The notes under the pieces are model-generated. The model saw only the letters and a program-made list of their open reading frames with translations, searched no databases and was not told where the DNA came from. Made by a program: the position numbers and the translations under genes. A stretch of 64,000 bases of DNA from an uncultured Rubripirellula sp. Lineage in GTDB: Bacteria > Planctomycetota > Planctomycetia > Pirellulales > Pirellulaceae. The stretch is from contig CALJHC010000003.1 in assembly GCA_938075415.1 (NCBI GenBank), positions 620,001 through 684,000 of the forward strand, written 5' to 3'. Of this stretch, positions 30,095-39,099 are shown one piece after another. Every line of letters begins with the position of its first letter. Position 1 is the first letter of the stretch.

Positions 30095-31465
30095 TTGAGA
30101 CATCTTATTTTCTTATGCGTTTTACTACTCATCGCGACTAAGACCTACGCCATAATTCTAAGCGGACCGGTTGGGATTGAACGTGATTCCTTGGGATACT
30201 GGAACCTTAGCACGCTGGTGATGCAAGGCGATGTGCTGATGATGCAGGAACCCATTGCCTACAGAACGCCTGTGTACCCATGGTTTCTGGCAGCTTGTCG
30301 CAAAGTAGCCTTAGAACAACCACTTTGGCTCATCTCAATACTGCAAGGGACCCTCTATGTAGGCTCTGTCTACCTTGCGGCTCGCATTTCATTACGCATC
30401 ACAAAAATACCACGATCGCAAACGCTGACCGCTATCTTTATGATTCCGGCGGTTGCTGCTGCACAGTACACGACAGCAATCTTATCAGAAACGCTGTTCG
30501 TTTTTTTATTATTACTGCATCTGTTATCACTACTGAACTACGCGAATTCACCGACGAAGTGGCGAATTGCTTGGTCAGCAATTACCTTCGCTATCTGCGT
30601 CTTGACTCGACCCATCGTGCAATTGATTTGGATCGCCCATCTGGGGTTACTGATCTATTTTGCAATTCGGCGAAAGAGAATCAATAAGTTACAAGAAATC
30701 CGATTTTACAAAACGCGTCACGCCGGCATTGCGATCTGCATTATCCTCTTCATTTGCTCACCTTTTCTGGTGCGTAATTACCTGCTCTTTGGCAAGCCAT
30801 TCTTAACTGAATTCATTGGCCGGAACCTTTGGATCGTAACTTTCCAGGATGGTTCTGGATCTAATCTACCGATGCCATCGACACCTGCCTCCGATGAACT
30901 GCAAAAGCGTGTTACTTTGGTTAATTCTCCTGTGGATTTACGATCGACGTGGAGCGTTTCCAATCAATTAGTGCAGTCTGGCCTGAACGATGCCGCGGCA
31001 GATGGACTGATGAAACAAGTGGCTGTGGAAGCAATCTCAGACAACCGGATGGCGTTCGCGAAGAAAACCGCGAGGCGCATCATTAATTACTGGCGATGCG
31101 CGAACACGACAACCTTACGACAGGGTGATCCCGATCAAGACTACCATAGCCAGACAACGTGGATGCATCCCATCGAGCCCATGAAGGTTTGGCTGGAAAA
31201 TCGCTTTAGCCAATCTGTCATCGGCAACACATTACTTACTTGCGGCCTCGCACTTGCACTGATTTACTTATTGCAAAATCCACTGACTCGCCCTTACGCG
31301 TTATGGCTTGGTCTGATTTTTAGCTATTTTTCGGTGGTCACAGGTATATTCGAGATTCCTGACTATCGCTACCGTTTTGTCCTCGAACCGCTGATTGCGA
31401 GCTCATTCGGATCCTCCTTGGCAATTTTGTTGTCTCAAAGGCGTCGGGAAGCGAAACTGGTTTGA
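30095..31465 (+). CDS. Multi-pass membrane glycosyltransferase, GT39/ArnT-like
   Basis: A 456-residue integral membrane protein with about 10 predicted helices. The first extracytoplasmic loop carries GIERDSLGYWNL and YRTPVYPWFLA, the pattern (acidic residue, then Y-R-x-P-x-Y-P) shared by lipid-linked-sugar-dependent transferases of the GT39/PMT/ArnT group. It likely transfers a sugar from a polyprenyl phosphate donor to an acceptor outside the cytoplasmic membrane. There is no ATG near the beginning; the TTG at 30095 is chosen because it begins directly before the first helix (LIFLCVLLLIATKTYA). A GT2 gene that could supply the polyprenyl-linked sugar follows 137 bp downstream. Confidence 0.78.
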   Translation: MRHLIFLCVLLLIATKTYAIILSGPVGIERDSLGYWNLSTLVMQGDVLMMQEPIAYRTPVYPWFLAACRKVALEQPLWLISILQGTLYVGSVYLAARISLRITKIPRSQTLTAIFMIPAVAAAQYTTAILSETLFVFLLLLHLLSLLNYANSPTKWRIAWSAITFAICVLTRPIVQLIWIAHLGLLIYFAIRRKRINKLQEIRFYKTRHAGIAICIILFICSPFLVRNYLLFGKPFLTEFIGRNLWIVTFQDGSGSNLPMPSTPASDELQKRVTLVNSPVDLRSTWSVSNQLVQSGLNDAAADGLMKQVAVEAISDNRMAFAKKTARRIINYWRCANTTTLRQGDPDQDYHSQTTWMHPIEPMKVWLENRFSQSVIGNTLLTCGLALALIYLLQNPLTRPYALWLGLIFSYFSVVTGIFEIPDYRYRFVLEPLIASSFGSSLAILLSQRRREAKLV

Positions 31466-31602
31466 TGGCTCACTCAATTTGAGACGGGCCAGGTTGGACA
31501 ACAGATCCAACACCCGTGACAGCCTGATCGAGTGAAGTTGATTGCTTAGCTCCTATGCTAAATTAATCCCTATTCCTACCCAAGTTATCTTGAATAATCT
31601 GC

Positions 31603-32778
31603 ATGTCACCCCGCCCTGAACTATCAGTTGTAATGCCATGTTTGGACGAAGCAGACACGATCGGTGTATGTGTCGAAAAAGCGCTAAGATCGATGCGTGA
31701 AAATGAGATTTCGGGGGAAGTGGTCGTTGCCGATAATGGCAGTGTTGACCAGTCACGAGAGATTGCTCAATCACTCGGCGCGAGAGTGGTGAGTGTGGAT
31801 CAGCGAGGCTATGGCGCTGCTTTGATGGGGGGCATTGAGTCAAGCCGTGGCGAATTCATCATCATGGGTGACTGTGATGACAGTTACGATTTTCTAGAAC
31901 TCCCAAAGTTTGTGCAGGGACTCCGCAATGGCGCAGACCTTGTCCAAGGCTGCCGGTTACCGAGAGGTGGTGGGCGAGTCTTACCCAATGCCATGCCTTT
32001 CCTGCATCGGTGGTTTGGCAATCCATTTCTCTCTTGGCTTGTTCGGCGAATGTTCCAGATTCCCATTCACGATGTCTATTGCGGCATGCGAGGTTTCTCC
32101 CGCGAGCTTTATAATCGGTTGGACCTAAGGTCACCGGGAATGGAGTTTGCAACCGAAATGATCATCAAAAGCGGTCTCTATCGAGCGTCGATGAATCAGG
32201 TACCCATCACATTACATCCCGATGGCCGCACCCATCACGGACCGCACTTACGCACTTTCAGAGATGGCTGGCGTACCTTGCGACTTTTCCTAATCTTCAG
32301 TCCACGTTGGTCCTTTCTTTATCCCGGTCTTGGGCTGATCTCTTTTGCCCTCCTTGGCTATGCATTAGCGATTCCTCAAGCACGTCCCTTCGGCGTTGCT
32401 CTGGACATCCACACCCTACTGGTCTGCAGCCTGTTCGCGATAATTGGATGGCAGTGTGTGCTCCTATCTGCATTTGCCAAGATATTTGCTGCCAGAGAAA
32501 AAATGATGCCCCAGCATCCTCGTCTGATCGATCTCTCTGTCGAAAAAATCATGTCCGGTGGACTTGCTTTTGTTGCAATGGGACTGATGATGATTGTGGG
32601 GATTTTCATCCAATGGTGGACCGTTGATTTTGGTAGCCTCAATTACCCACAGACCATGCGTTGGGTGATTCCTGGGGTGACGCTGGCAGCCATCGGATTC
32701 CAAACCATTATGTCTGCGTTGATGGTTGGATTACTGCAACTGCATCCCTCACGCCGCAAAGTAAACGGCGAAAAATGA
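31603..32778 (+). CDS. GT2 family glycosyltransferase (DPM1/polyprenol-phosphate type) with membrane tail
   Basis: A 391-residue protein. The N-terminal GT-A domain shows SVVMPCLDEADTIG, the nucleotide-binding VADNGSVD, and GDCDDSYDF as the DxD-like metal site; a CGMRGFSRE segment typical of dolichol-phosphate-mannose synthase relatives follows. The C-terminal 150 residues contain about four transmembrane helices. Probably makes a polyprenyl-phosphate sugar used by the GT39-like protein encoded just upstream; that link is inferred from order and family. It converges with the YejM-like gene, with a 41-bp gap. Confidence 0.88.
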   Translation: MSPRPELSVVMPCLDEADTIGVCVEKALRSMRENEISGEVVVADNGSVDQSREIAQSLGARVVSVDQRGYGAALMGGIESSRGEFIIMGDCDDSYDFLELPKFVQGLRNGADLVQGCRLPRGGGRVLPNAMPFLHRWFGNPFLSWLVRRMFQIPIHDVYCGMRGFSRELYNRLDLRSPGMEFATEMIIKSGLYRASMNQVPITLHPDGRTHHGPHLRTFRDGWRTLRLFLIFSPRWSFLYPGLGLISFALLGYALAIPQARPFGVALDIHTLLVCSLFAIIGWQCVLLSAFAKIFAAREKMMPQHPRLIDLSVEKIMSGGLAFVAMGLMMIVGIFIQWWTVDFGSLNYPQTMRWVIPGVTLAAIGFQTIMSALMVGLLQLHPSRRKVNGEK

Positions 32779-32819
32779 CGAATTCGCCTTGTTGAATGAT
32801 CTCGAAGAAGCTTCCAGTT

Positions 32820-35030
32820 TCAATTCAGCAATGAAGACCACGAACGACGCTTGGCAATGGCAATCGCCATTTCTTTGGCTCGATTTCGAACTGCTGGCAC
32901 GGAACTCTTTGCAAGCGATCCTATCAACTGAATCAACCGATCGCTTGGCTCTTCAAGTGTCGCAGCGATCTCTAATGATGCGAGCTGCGTCTCAACATCC
33001 GTGGATCGCAATCCCTCCTCCAAGGCCTCAGGGCCAACATGGTCTGCCGTCGGTGTTAGTTGGAAGCGAGTTTGCAGCCATTGCTGATGCGCGATTTCAC
33101 CGAGGTCATCGGCTTGCCTCACTTCTGTTTCATCAAGTTCGTAACCAAGTTCATCAACGGGATTCAGGTAATCCGATTGCCAACGCCAGATATCTTGCAC
33201 AAACCGGAAGCCAAAAGGCTCATCGGTCGCTGTGGTCCAAGGCCCAACCAGCAAGGATGTTGAGTCCATAAAATTGCAGGATGCAAAAACTCTTTCTTGC
33301 AAATCTTTGGAACTAGCGTCGGTCAGGTCCAAACCATCAAAAACAGACGAGTCTGTGGTTGAAATCCCTAAAACAGAAAGAAGCGTAGGCAGGATATCCG
33401 CATGGAATGTCGGTTCTGAAATAATTCGCGGCTCCACACCCGGGTAATAAATAAGAGCAGGCGTCATATTTTGGTAACGAGACAATCGAGTTCCGTGAGA
33501 GGCCGTTCCATCATCGAGAAATGGCTCACCATGGTCACCCATCACCACCACAATACAATCGTCTCGCAGTAAAGGTTCAAGAATGTCATCCATACTTCGA
33601 AGGCTATTCTTATAGCGATTATAGAACTGCTCTTTTAGTTCTGGCGAATGAGAGATCAGCAGGCCTTCATCTGACTCAGGCAGGAACACTCGATACTTTG
33701 GATCGCTATACCGGAAGCTGCTGTGCGTTCCGTACAAATAGCACAATGCGGCCTTGGCTACCTCTATTTCGGCACTTTGCTCTGCCTTGATCGATTTGGC
33801 GGATGCGTTAGATGATTCGGGCATGGAAAGAAAGGATAGCGTCCGCTCCACTGCTCGAAGATCCGTCGCGGGTAGAGACGGCTCCTCAATCACAAACCTG
33901 TCGTAGTGCGATTCGCTAATAAAACCGTCCATGTGATAGGTTCTCCAATCGGTCTGGCCTCCAAAAAACGCCAACTCATATCCCGCTTGCCTAAAAAGTC
34001 GATTAAAGATCGGTTCATCCTTGATAGCGCGATTGAACCAAATGGCTTCCAATCCGTTTAACAAACTAAACATTCCCAAGCAGGTCGAATTCCCACCTGA
34101 AAAATTGGTCTCACAGAGAATTGATTGCTTCGAAAATCGATGCAGGTTTGGCATCAGCTGAGGGTCGACTACCTCAGGTCGCAAACACTCAACAACAACC
34201 ATAATCACTCTCGGTGGCTGTCTTAACCTCGTGGCTTCAGTCCTTCGCTTCTGATCCACTGCCACAGCTAACTGTTTTTTCTCCCGTGACTGCACTGCAG
34301 ATATCGCCCTCAGCCCACGTAGTCGTGAATCCAAGGAGATGGATTGATTGAGAACGGGCTGCCCAACACCCCGATATCCGATGACGTGAAATGCGCAAAA
34401 CGGATGTCGTGTTGAAGAACGTCGCATCTCCTCATGAACGGTCTCCCAACTCAGAACCGGCAAAACGGTGAATAGTGCTGCTACAGCAAAAACGACCAGA
34501 CTCGCGACCAAAGGAGGAACGGCTTCTTCACCCCCCTTCCATTTTCGGGCAACAAGTGACGACAGCCTCGAACAGCTCAAAAACAGAACCACCATCAGGA
34601 GCAACAATAAAACACCCTGACCTGCAGCGTAGGATGTCGTGTGTATCGCCAGGGCAGGCAACAAGGTCTTGACAATGTGCGCCATCGCAGCTGAAAGAAA
34701 CCGTTCACCAATCCAAGAAAATGTCAGAACATCCAAGATGCATACAACTGGCAGTAACATGATGGCAATGCTGCCAATGCGAACACCAAATCGTGGTCGA
34801 TAAACTGAAACAATGCCGAAGAAGAAAAAGATAGGCATCGTTAAAAAAATCGACTGCGCCAACACCCATGCGTACGATGAAGCAAACGACAACGACATGA
34901 TCTCATCAACTGGACGCCCAGAGGGATAGCAGGATGCAATCACCGTGGTTATCAGCGTCGAGAACAATGCCAGAACAAACAGATACTTTTGCTCCAGCAT
35001 CGTGCGATTAGAGTCGTTTTGAGGCGACAT
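32820..35030 (-). CDS. YejM/PbgA-like inner-membrane protein: 5 TM helices plus sulfatase-fold domain and HEAT-like tail
   Basis: A 736-residue protein. Five hydrophobic helices in the first 230 residues are followed by a periplasmic alkaline-phosphatase/sulfatase-fold domain. The nucleophile region reads GGNSTCLGMFSLLNG, close in form to YejM/PbgA and LTA-synthase-type proteins with a Thr rather than the formylglycine Cys of sulfatases; the GDHGE and SHG metal segments are present, while the first metal aspartate is Glu (VVVECLRPE). About 70 C-terminal residues look like HEAT-type helical repeats, which E. coli YejM lacks. It could be a phosphoglycerol/phosphoethanolamine transferase or a lipid-sensing regulator. 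It is followed on the same strand, upstream, by an acyltransferase gene. Confidence 0.8.
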   Translation of the reverse strand: MSPQNDSNRTMLEQKYLFVLALFSTLITTVIASCYPSGRPVDEIMSLSFASSYAWVLAQSIFLTMPIFFFFGIVSVYRPRFGVRIGSIAIMLLPVVCILDVLTFSWIGERFLSAAMAHIVKTLLPALAIHTTSYAAGQGVLLLLLMVVLFLSCSRLSSLVARKWKGGEEAVPPLVASLVVFAVAALFTVLPVLSWETVHEEMRRSSTRHPFCAFHVIGYRGVGQPVLNQSISLDSRLRGLRAISAVQSREKKQLAVAVDQKRRTEATRLRQPPRVIMVVVECLRPEVVDPQLMPNLHRFSKQSILCETNFSGGNSTCLGMFSLLNGLEAIWFNRAIKDEPIFNRLFRQAGYELAFFGGQTDWRTYHMDGFISESHYDRFVIEEPSLPATDLRAVERTLSFLSMPESSNASAKSIKAEQSAEIEVAKAALCYLYGTHSSFRYSDPKYRVFLPESDEGLLISHSPELKEQFYNRYKNSLRSMDDILEPLLRDDCIVVVMGDHGEPFLDDGTASHGTRLSRYQNMTPALIYYPGVEPRIISEPTFHADILPTLLSVLGISTTDSSVFDGLDLTDASSKDLQERVFASCNFMDSTSLLVGPWTTATDEPFGFRFVQDIWRWQSDYLNPVDELGYELDETEVRQADDLGEIAHQQWLQTRFQLTPTADHVGPEALEEGLRSTDVETQLASLEIAATLEEPSDRLIQLIGSLAKSSVPAVRNRAKEMAIAIAKRRSWSSLLN

Positions 35031-35156
35031 ATCATGACTGCTTTAATTGGCGTTGTTTTATCTGATGCGATGCAATGAAAACGACGGTCAAAATGCAGAT
35101 TGCAAAAAAGCATCACATGTGGATACACGATTAGCAATCTGGAAAATCCAACTGCG

Positions 35157-36380
35157 TTAGGCCAAGGACTTCGTCGCGACGGGCCTTGCCTCATGTGAAA
35201 GCTTACCAAGCATCTCATTTAAATTGTCATGAAGCGACTGCAGCAGCGGATCACGTTTTCCTCGCGGTGGTTTTTCTGCAGAGACTTTGATGGCTTGGCC
35301 AAACTGAATCACTGCGTGCAGCGGGAGATCTTGTTTTGCTTTTCCAAATTCGAATTCCTGCAATCTCTGTACTGTTTCAATGAGTCGCATATCCGTGACC
35401 ATGCTTTCGGTCGACAGATAAGAGTCTTTATAGGTCTCCAATTCCTGACATAGACCAAGTTGCTTGACGGCATTGACGAATTGAGAACCGTCAACGGCAG
35501 TTTCTTGAAAACACCGAGTCACAATCTCAGAGCGAATAGCCCGTATTCGCGAAAAATTATTCGCTGTCGAACTATCGGTGCCGAACTGTGTTTCCAACTG
35601 AGATAAAAGCTCACCAATCAGTGCGAGTCGTCTTTCGGAGGTATCACCAGATCGGCGTTCACCAAAGAAGTCCAATTCTTTTAGCTCCAGCCACCGGAGC
35701 ATGACATTTTTCAATCTAACCACCACGCCGCATCGATCATTGACTTCTTGACCAAAGGCTTGCTCAAGTCCTGCAATTTGCCTTTGCAACCAAGGCACGC
35801 AGTCAACCTTACAAAGGTATTTGATGGCCACCGGCAACATCACAACATTTCGCAGCCCAAGCTTTGCGCTCTTCCTCGCCGCGGACCTTGCAATAAAAGA
35901 CACTCCATCAAGCAGTGGCTTGACTTCATCGTTCATGCGACTGGTTGTCCCCTCAGGGAATACTATCAGTGGGCGTTCACCTTCGGAGAGAATCTGCATT
36001 GCCGTTCCTAAAGACTGGCGGTCAGCGCCTTCTCGATGAATACTGAAACCACCCATCTTGCGAATGGCAAAGTGGTCAATGCGGCCCTTGTTGAAGAGGT
36101 GCCAAGAAGCCATTGCATAAACGTGCGTACCAACCAATCTAGCAGGCCACCCCATCGCGATTGGGTCGGCATAACGGCAATGGTTTGGTGTGAGTAAAAT
36201 TCCGGCTTCGTTATCGAGAGCCTCCTTAAACTGCCCTAGATTTCGACATTCAAAGGAACAGACACCCTCTTTGATCCGTAAATACTGGTCAATGATTCGG
36301 AAGCGTTGAATTAGTGTTGGCCACCAATTACCGCGGTGCGGTGGAATAAATTGATAGGGTCGATCTAGAACGACACTCAT
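35157..36380 (-). CDS. PlsC-type 1-acylglycerol-phosphate acyltransferase
   Basis: A 407-residue protein with the acyltransferase motifs NHCRYAD (the Nx-H-x4-D catalytic block, about residue 83) and VFPEGTTSR. The region after the acyltransferase domain is about 180 residues longer than in PlsC, helical and without a recognised domain; no clear membrane helix is seen. It probably acylates lysophosphatidate or a related lipid. It lies 126 bp upstream of the YejM-like gene on the same strand, so the two may be co-expressed and support an envelope-lipid theme. A near-perfect palindrome 41 bp upstream of the ATG (36421-36439) may control it. Confidence 0.85.
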   Translation of the reverse strand: MSVVLDRPYQFIPPHRGNWWPTLIQRFRIIDQYLRIKEGVCSFECRNLGQFKEALDNEAGILLTPNHCRYADPIAMGWPARLVGTHVYAMASWHLFNKGRIDHFAIRKMGGFSIHREGADRQSLGTAMQILSEGERPLIVFPEGTTSRMNDEVKPLLDGVSFIARSAARKSAKLGLRNVVMLPVAIKYLCKVDCVPWLQRQIAGLEQAFGQEVNDRCGVVVRLKNVMLRWLELKELDFFGERRSGDTSERRLALIGELLSQLETQFGTDSSTANNFSRIRAIRSEIVTRCFQETAVDGSQFVNAVKQLGLCQELETYKDSYLSTESMVTDMRLIETVQRLQEFEFGKAKQDLPLHAVIQFGQAIKVSAEKPPRGKRDPLLQSLHDNLNEMLGKLSHEARPVATKSLA

Positions 36381-36420
36381 CGAAAGTCCAATTTAGTAAC
36401 ACTACATTGATCGTCAGCAA

Positions 36421-36439
36421 GATGACTCGACGAGTCATC
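36421..36439. promoter_or_regulatory. 19-bp perfect palindrome upstream of the acyltransferase gene
   Basis: GATGACTCG-A-CGAGTCATC, 9-bp arms around one base, 41 bp before the start codon at 36380. Symmetry and position fit an operator for a dimeric regulator; the regulator is unknown. Confidence 0.45.
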
Positions 36440-36567
36440 AATCTCCTAGCCGACTGCTACAGATTAGGGAATTAGCAACCATTCCAAATGACACCTTCAC
36501 CTCCGACTGACCGAATTGATTCAGTGCACGCATTTCAATTGACGAAGGTGGTGCAAAATGCACCTAC

Positions 36568-38169
36568 TTAGGCGGTGGCCCTCGCGATGAAGAAACCCAA
36601 GGCCAGCGCCACCAAAAACAAGGCCGTGACAAGTGCACCAATCAATAGCGGATCCAATATCTTCCGTCGCCTTCCTTGCTGCTGCGGCGAACTGGAAAGC
36701 AAACGGTTTGTCTCCGCATCTCCGCCATGCAACTGCTGAGCGTTACGGGCATTTTGCGAGTTGCCCTCTTTGTCTTCAGTACTCGAAAAGCCGGACTCGA
36801 CTTGCAAGTCAATGAAGCTGCCATCCATCAAATCCGGTCGCGGCGTTACGCCGACTAATCGTCCACTCTGGTTACTAGATAACTCCAATGTTTCCCGTTC
36901 GAGTACATTCCTGGAACTCGAAAAGGTGTCGTCTGCTTTGTTACTTAGCGTGTCGCCATGATCAGTGGAGGAATCTCTTCCCTCATCAAGTGAAATTGAT
37001 GACGAACCATTCTCGTCGATTTCAATCTCGATGTTTCCGCCTACACCAACTGAGGCAAGTCGCGGAACGCTCGCAGCATATCGTTCAAGTACAGACGCAA
37101 CTTCCTCTGCTGACTGATACCGGTACCGAGGATCTTTCTGGATCATCTTGACGCAGATACCCTCTAATTCTCCGGGACAGTTTTTCCGAAGCTCTCGAAT
37201 GGATTTCGGCATCTCTTTTTGATGGCGGGCGATTCTTTGCGCTAGAGTCCCATCACTGAAGGGAGGCTTTCCGGTCAACAAGAAGTACAGGGTGCATCCA
37301 AGTCCGTAGATATCGGCTCGGTGATCTACCGAGTGGCTATTCAGGGCTTGTTCAGGAGCCAGGTAGTCGGCAGTGCCGAGAACGTTTTCGTTGTTTGCAA
37401 CTGTTAATGACTGCTCTTCGTCAGCGGCAACCAGAGCCAAGCCCATGTCAAGTAACCGGACACGACCTTCTTGATCAATCAGCAAATTTGCGGGCTTCAC
37501 GTCTCGATGAATGACACCCTTGCCGTGTGCGTGGTGTAACCCTCGTGCTGCTTGTGCTGTCATCTCTGCTGCAAATGAAAAATCAAGTGGTCCATCCCGT
37601 TTGACGAGTTGCTGCATATCAATGCCATCGACGTACTCCATAACGATGTAGTGCACGTCATCGTCATTGTCGATGTCATAGGCGAGGACGATATTGGGGT
37701 GATTGAGTGAGGCAATTGCTTTTGCCTCCAATTGAAATCGGGCTAAGTAGGTTGCATCCTTCACCCGACTTTTCGGAAGAACTTTTATCGCCCGCTTGTC
37801 CCCCATCCGAACATGTTCGGCGAGGTAAACGCTGCTCATGCCGCCGGTGCCAATGTGACCGAGCAGTTTGTAGTTCCCGAGAAAGAAACCCTTGTACTTC
37901 CCACCAAGAATTTTTTCCACATGCCATTGCGTCAGCAGCTTCTTTCCAGCAAAGACTTCGGCAAGCTTTTTAGGGTTTTCCGGGAGCTTACCATCGAGTT
38001 GCTGACGCACTTTCTGCTCGAGCGACGCAGAGGCTTCCGCGTCAACGAGACCGCTTTTCGCGACCATCTTCATAAAGCGGTCAGATGTTAGCTTTTGCGT
38101 CATAGCCTGCCGAAAAGACCCCATGGAGTCCGAAGTGGTGTTGTGAGAGGATAGCACGCCAAAAGTCAT
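36568..38169 (-). CDS. Tail-anchored Ser/Thr protein kinase (Hanks type)
   Basis: A 533-residue kinase if the ATG at 38169 is used; ATGs at 38124 and 38103 are equally possible and none has a good ribosome-binding site. An N-terminal helical region of about 90 residues (AKSGLVDAEASASLEQ) precedes the kinase domain: glycine loop GTGGMSSVYLAE, lysine AIKVL, catalytic HRDVKPANLL, then DMG in place of DFG, and APEQ. The catalytic residues are intact. After an acidic linker rich in Ser and Asp the chain ends with one transmembrane helix and four residues, so there is no external sensor domain. It faces the transferase gene at 38316 across a shared promoter region. Confidence 0.92.
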   Translation of the reverse strand: MTFGVLSSHNTTSDSMGSFRQAMTQKLTSDRFMKMVAKSGLVDAEASASLEQKVRQQLDGKLPENPKKLAEVFAGKKLLTQWHVEKILGGKYKGFFLGNYKLLGHIGTGGMSSVYLAEHVRMGDKRAIKVLPKSRVKDATYLARFQLEAKAIASLNHPNIVLAYDIDNDDDVHYIVMEYVDGIDMQQLVKRDGPLDFSFAAEMTAQAARGLHHAHGKGVIHRDVKPANLLIDQEGRVRLLDMGLALVAADEEQSLTVANNENVLGTADYLAPEQALNSHSVDHRADIYGLGCTLYFLLTGKPPFSDGTLAQRIARHQKEMPKSIRELRKNCPGELEGICVKMIQKDPRYRYQSAEEVASVLERYAASVPRLASVGVGGNIEIEIDENGSSSISLDEGRDSSTDHGDTLSNKADDTFSSSRNVLERETLELSSNQSGRLVGVTPRPDLMDGSFIDLQVESGFSSTEDKEGNSQNARNAQQLHGGDAETNRLLSSSPQQQGRRRKILDPLLIGALVTALFLVALALGFFIARATA

Positions 38170-38315
38170 TGAGTCAGTAAAAACTTGATGTTGCGACGTG
38201 TTCCCCCGTCCGGCATGGCGATCAAACAATTTAACCGTAAGAACCGATTTTTGCGACCGGATTATAACGATATTAGTGATTGCTTGCAGATTCACAAACA
38301 AGAGGTCTCGCTCGG

Positions 38316-39074
38316 GTGAATAGCGTCCACCCCGTTGGCGGTAATACCGCTCACTTGACAACGCTTGGTCTACTGACCAAATACTGGGAACCGGGTCAGG
38401 TGAAGACTCGGCTTGCTCGTGATATCGGCATGCTTGCTGCCAGTAAATTGCATCAGAATTTTGTACTCTACCTTTGTCAATCGCTCGCAACGGTCAGTGA
38501 CAGGCGAGAAATCTGCCTCGCTCCTTTTACTAGGGCGCAGTGCGTAAGAAGTGCCTTGGAAACAGAAAGGCTTGCGGGAGCTTGGGAAATTGCACCTCAA
38601 GACAACGGCGATCTTGGAAGGCGTATGGCAAGGTGGTTCGAGAAGTCGCTTGCAACTCCTCTTGTCAGTAATGCGGTACTGATCGGCTCAGATTGCCCCT
38701 TGATCTCTCCACAGATGATCAATCAGGCAAGCCGATCTCTGGAACGCTCCGATGCGGTCGTTGGTCCCGCCAAGGATGGTGGCTACTACCTTATTGGATT
38801 TAACAACTCACTTCCTTCAAATGTTCGCCAAAGTGTTTTCGAAAACATTTCATGGAGTACTGAGAATGTCCTCGATCAGACACGGTTAAGACTCAGGGAG
38901 CTTGGTCTAACATGGAACGAACTTGAGACGATGGAAGATATCGATACGATTAGTGAGCTGGACCGTTTTTGTTCGGAACTTGCAGCATCTTCTACAACCG
39001 GTGAATCACAAACATCTGATCAAGCTCGAAGGCAAAAATTATTATCGGAAATTCAATCAATTCTCCTGACATAA
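38316..39074 (+). CDS. TIGR04282-family glycosyltransferase (arsenosugar-biosynthesis-like, DUF2064)
   Basis: A 252-residue GT-A-fold protein. TKYWEPGQVKTRLARDIG is the N-terminal nucleotide-binding block of this family; GSDCPLI and GPAKDGGYYLIGF are the other hallmarks, giving resemblance to CofC/MobA nucleotidyltransferases. Some homologues lie in arsenosugar clusters, but no arsenic genes are seen here, so the substrate is open. No ATG exists before the conserved start; GTG at 38316 is preferred to TTG at 38280 because GAGG stands about 11 bp before it. It leads a three-gene row with thiO and a flavoprotein (gaps of 25 and 29 bp). Confidence 0.83.
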   Translation: MNSVHPVGGNTAHLTTLGLLTKYWEPGQVKTRLARDIGMLAASKLHQNFVLYLCQSLATVSDRREICLAPFTRAQCVRSALETERLAGAWEIAPQDNGDLGRRMARWFEKSLATPLVSNAVLIGSDCPLISPQMINQASRSLERSDAVVGPAKDGGYYLIGFNNSLPSNVRQSVFENISWSTENVLDQTRLRLRELGLTWNELETMEDIDTISELDRFCSELAASSTTGESQTSDQARRQKLLSEIQSILLT

Positions 39075-39099
39075 CCGCCTTCAACCAAACTAAGCCAAA

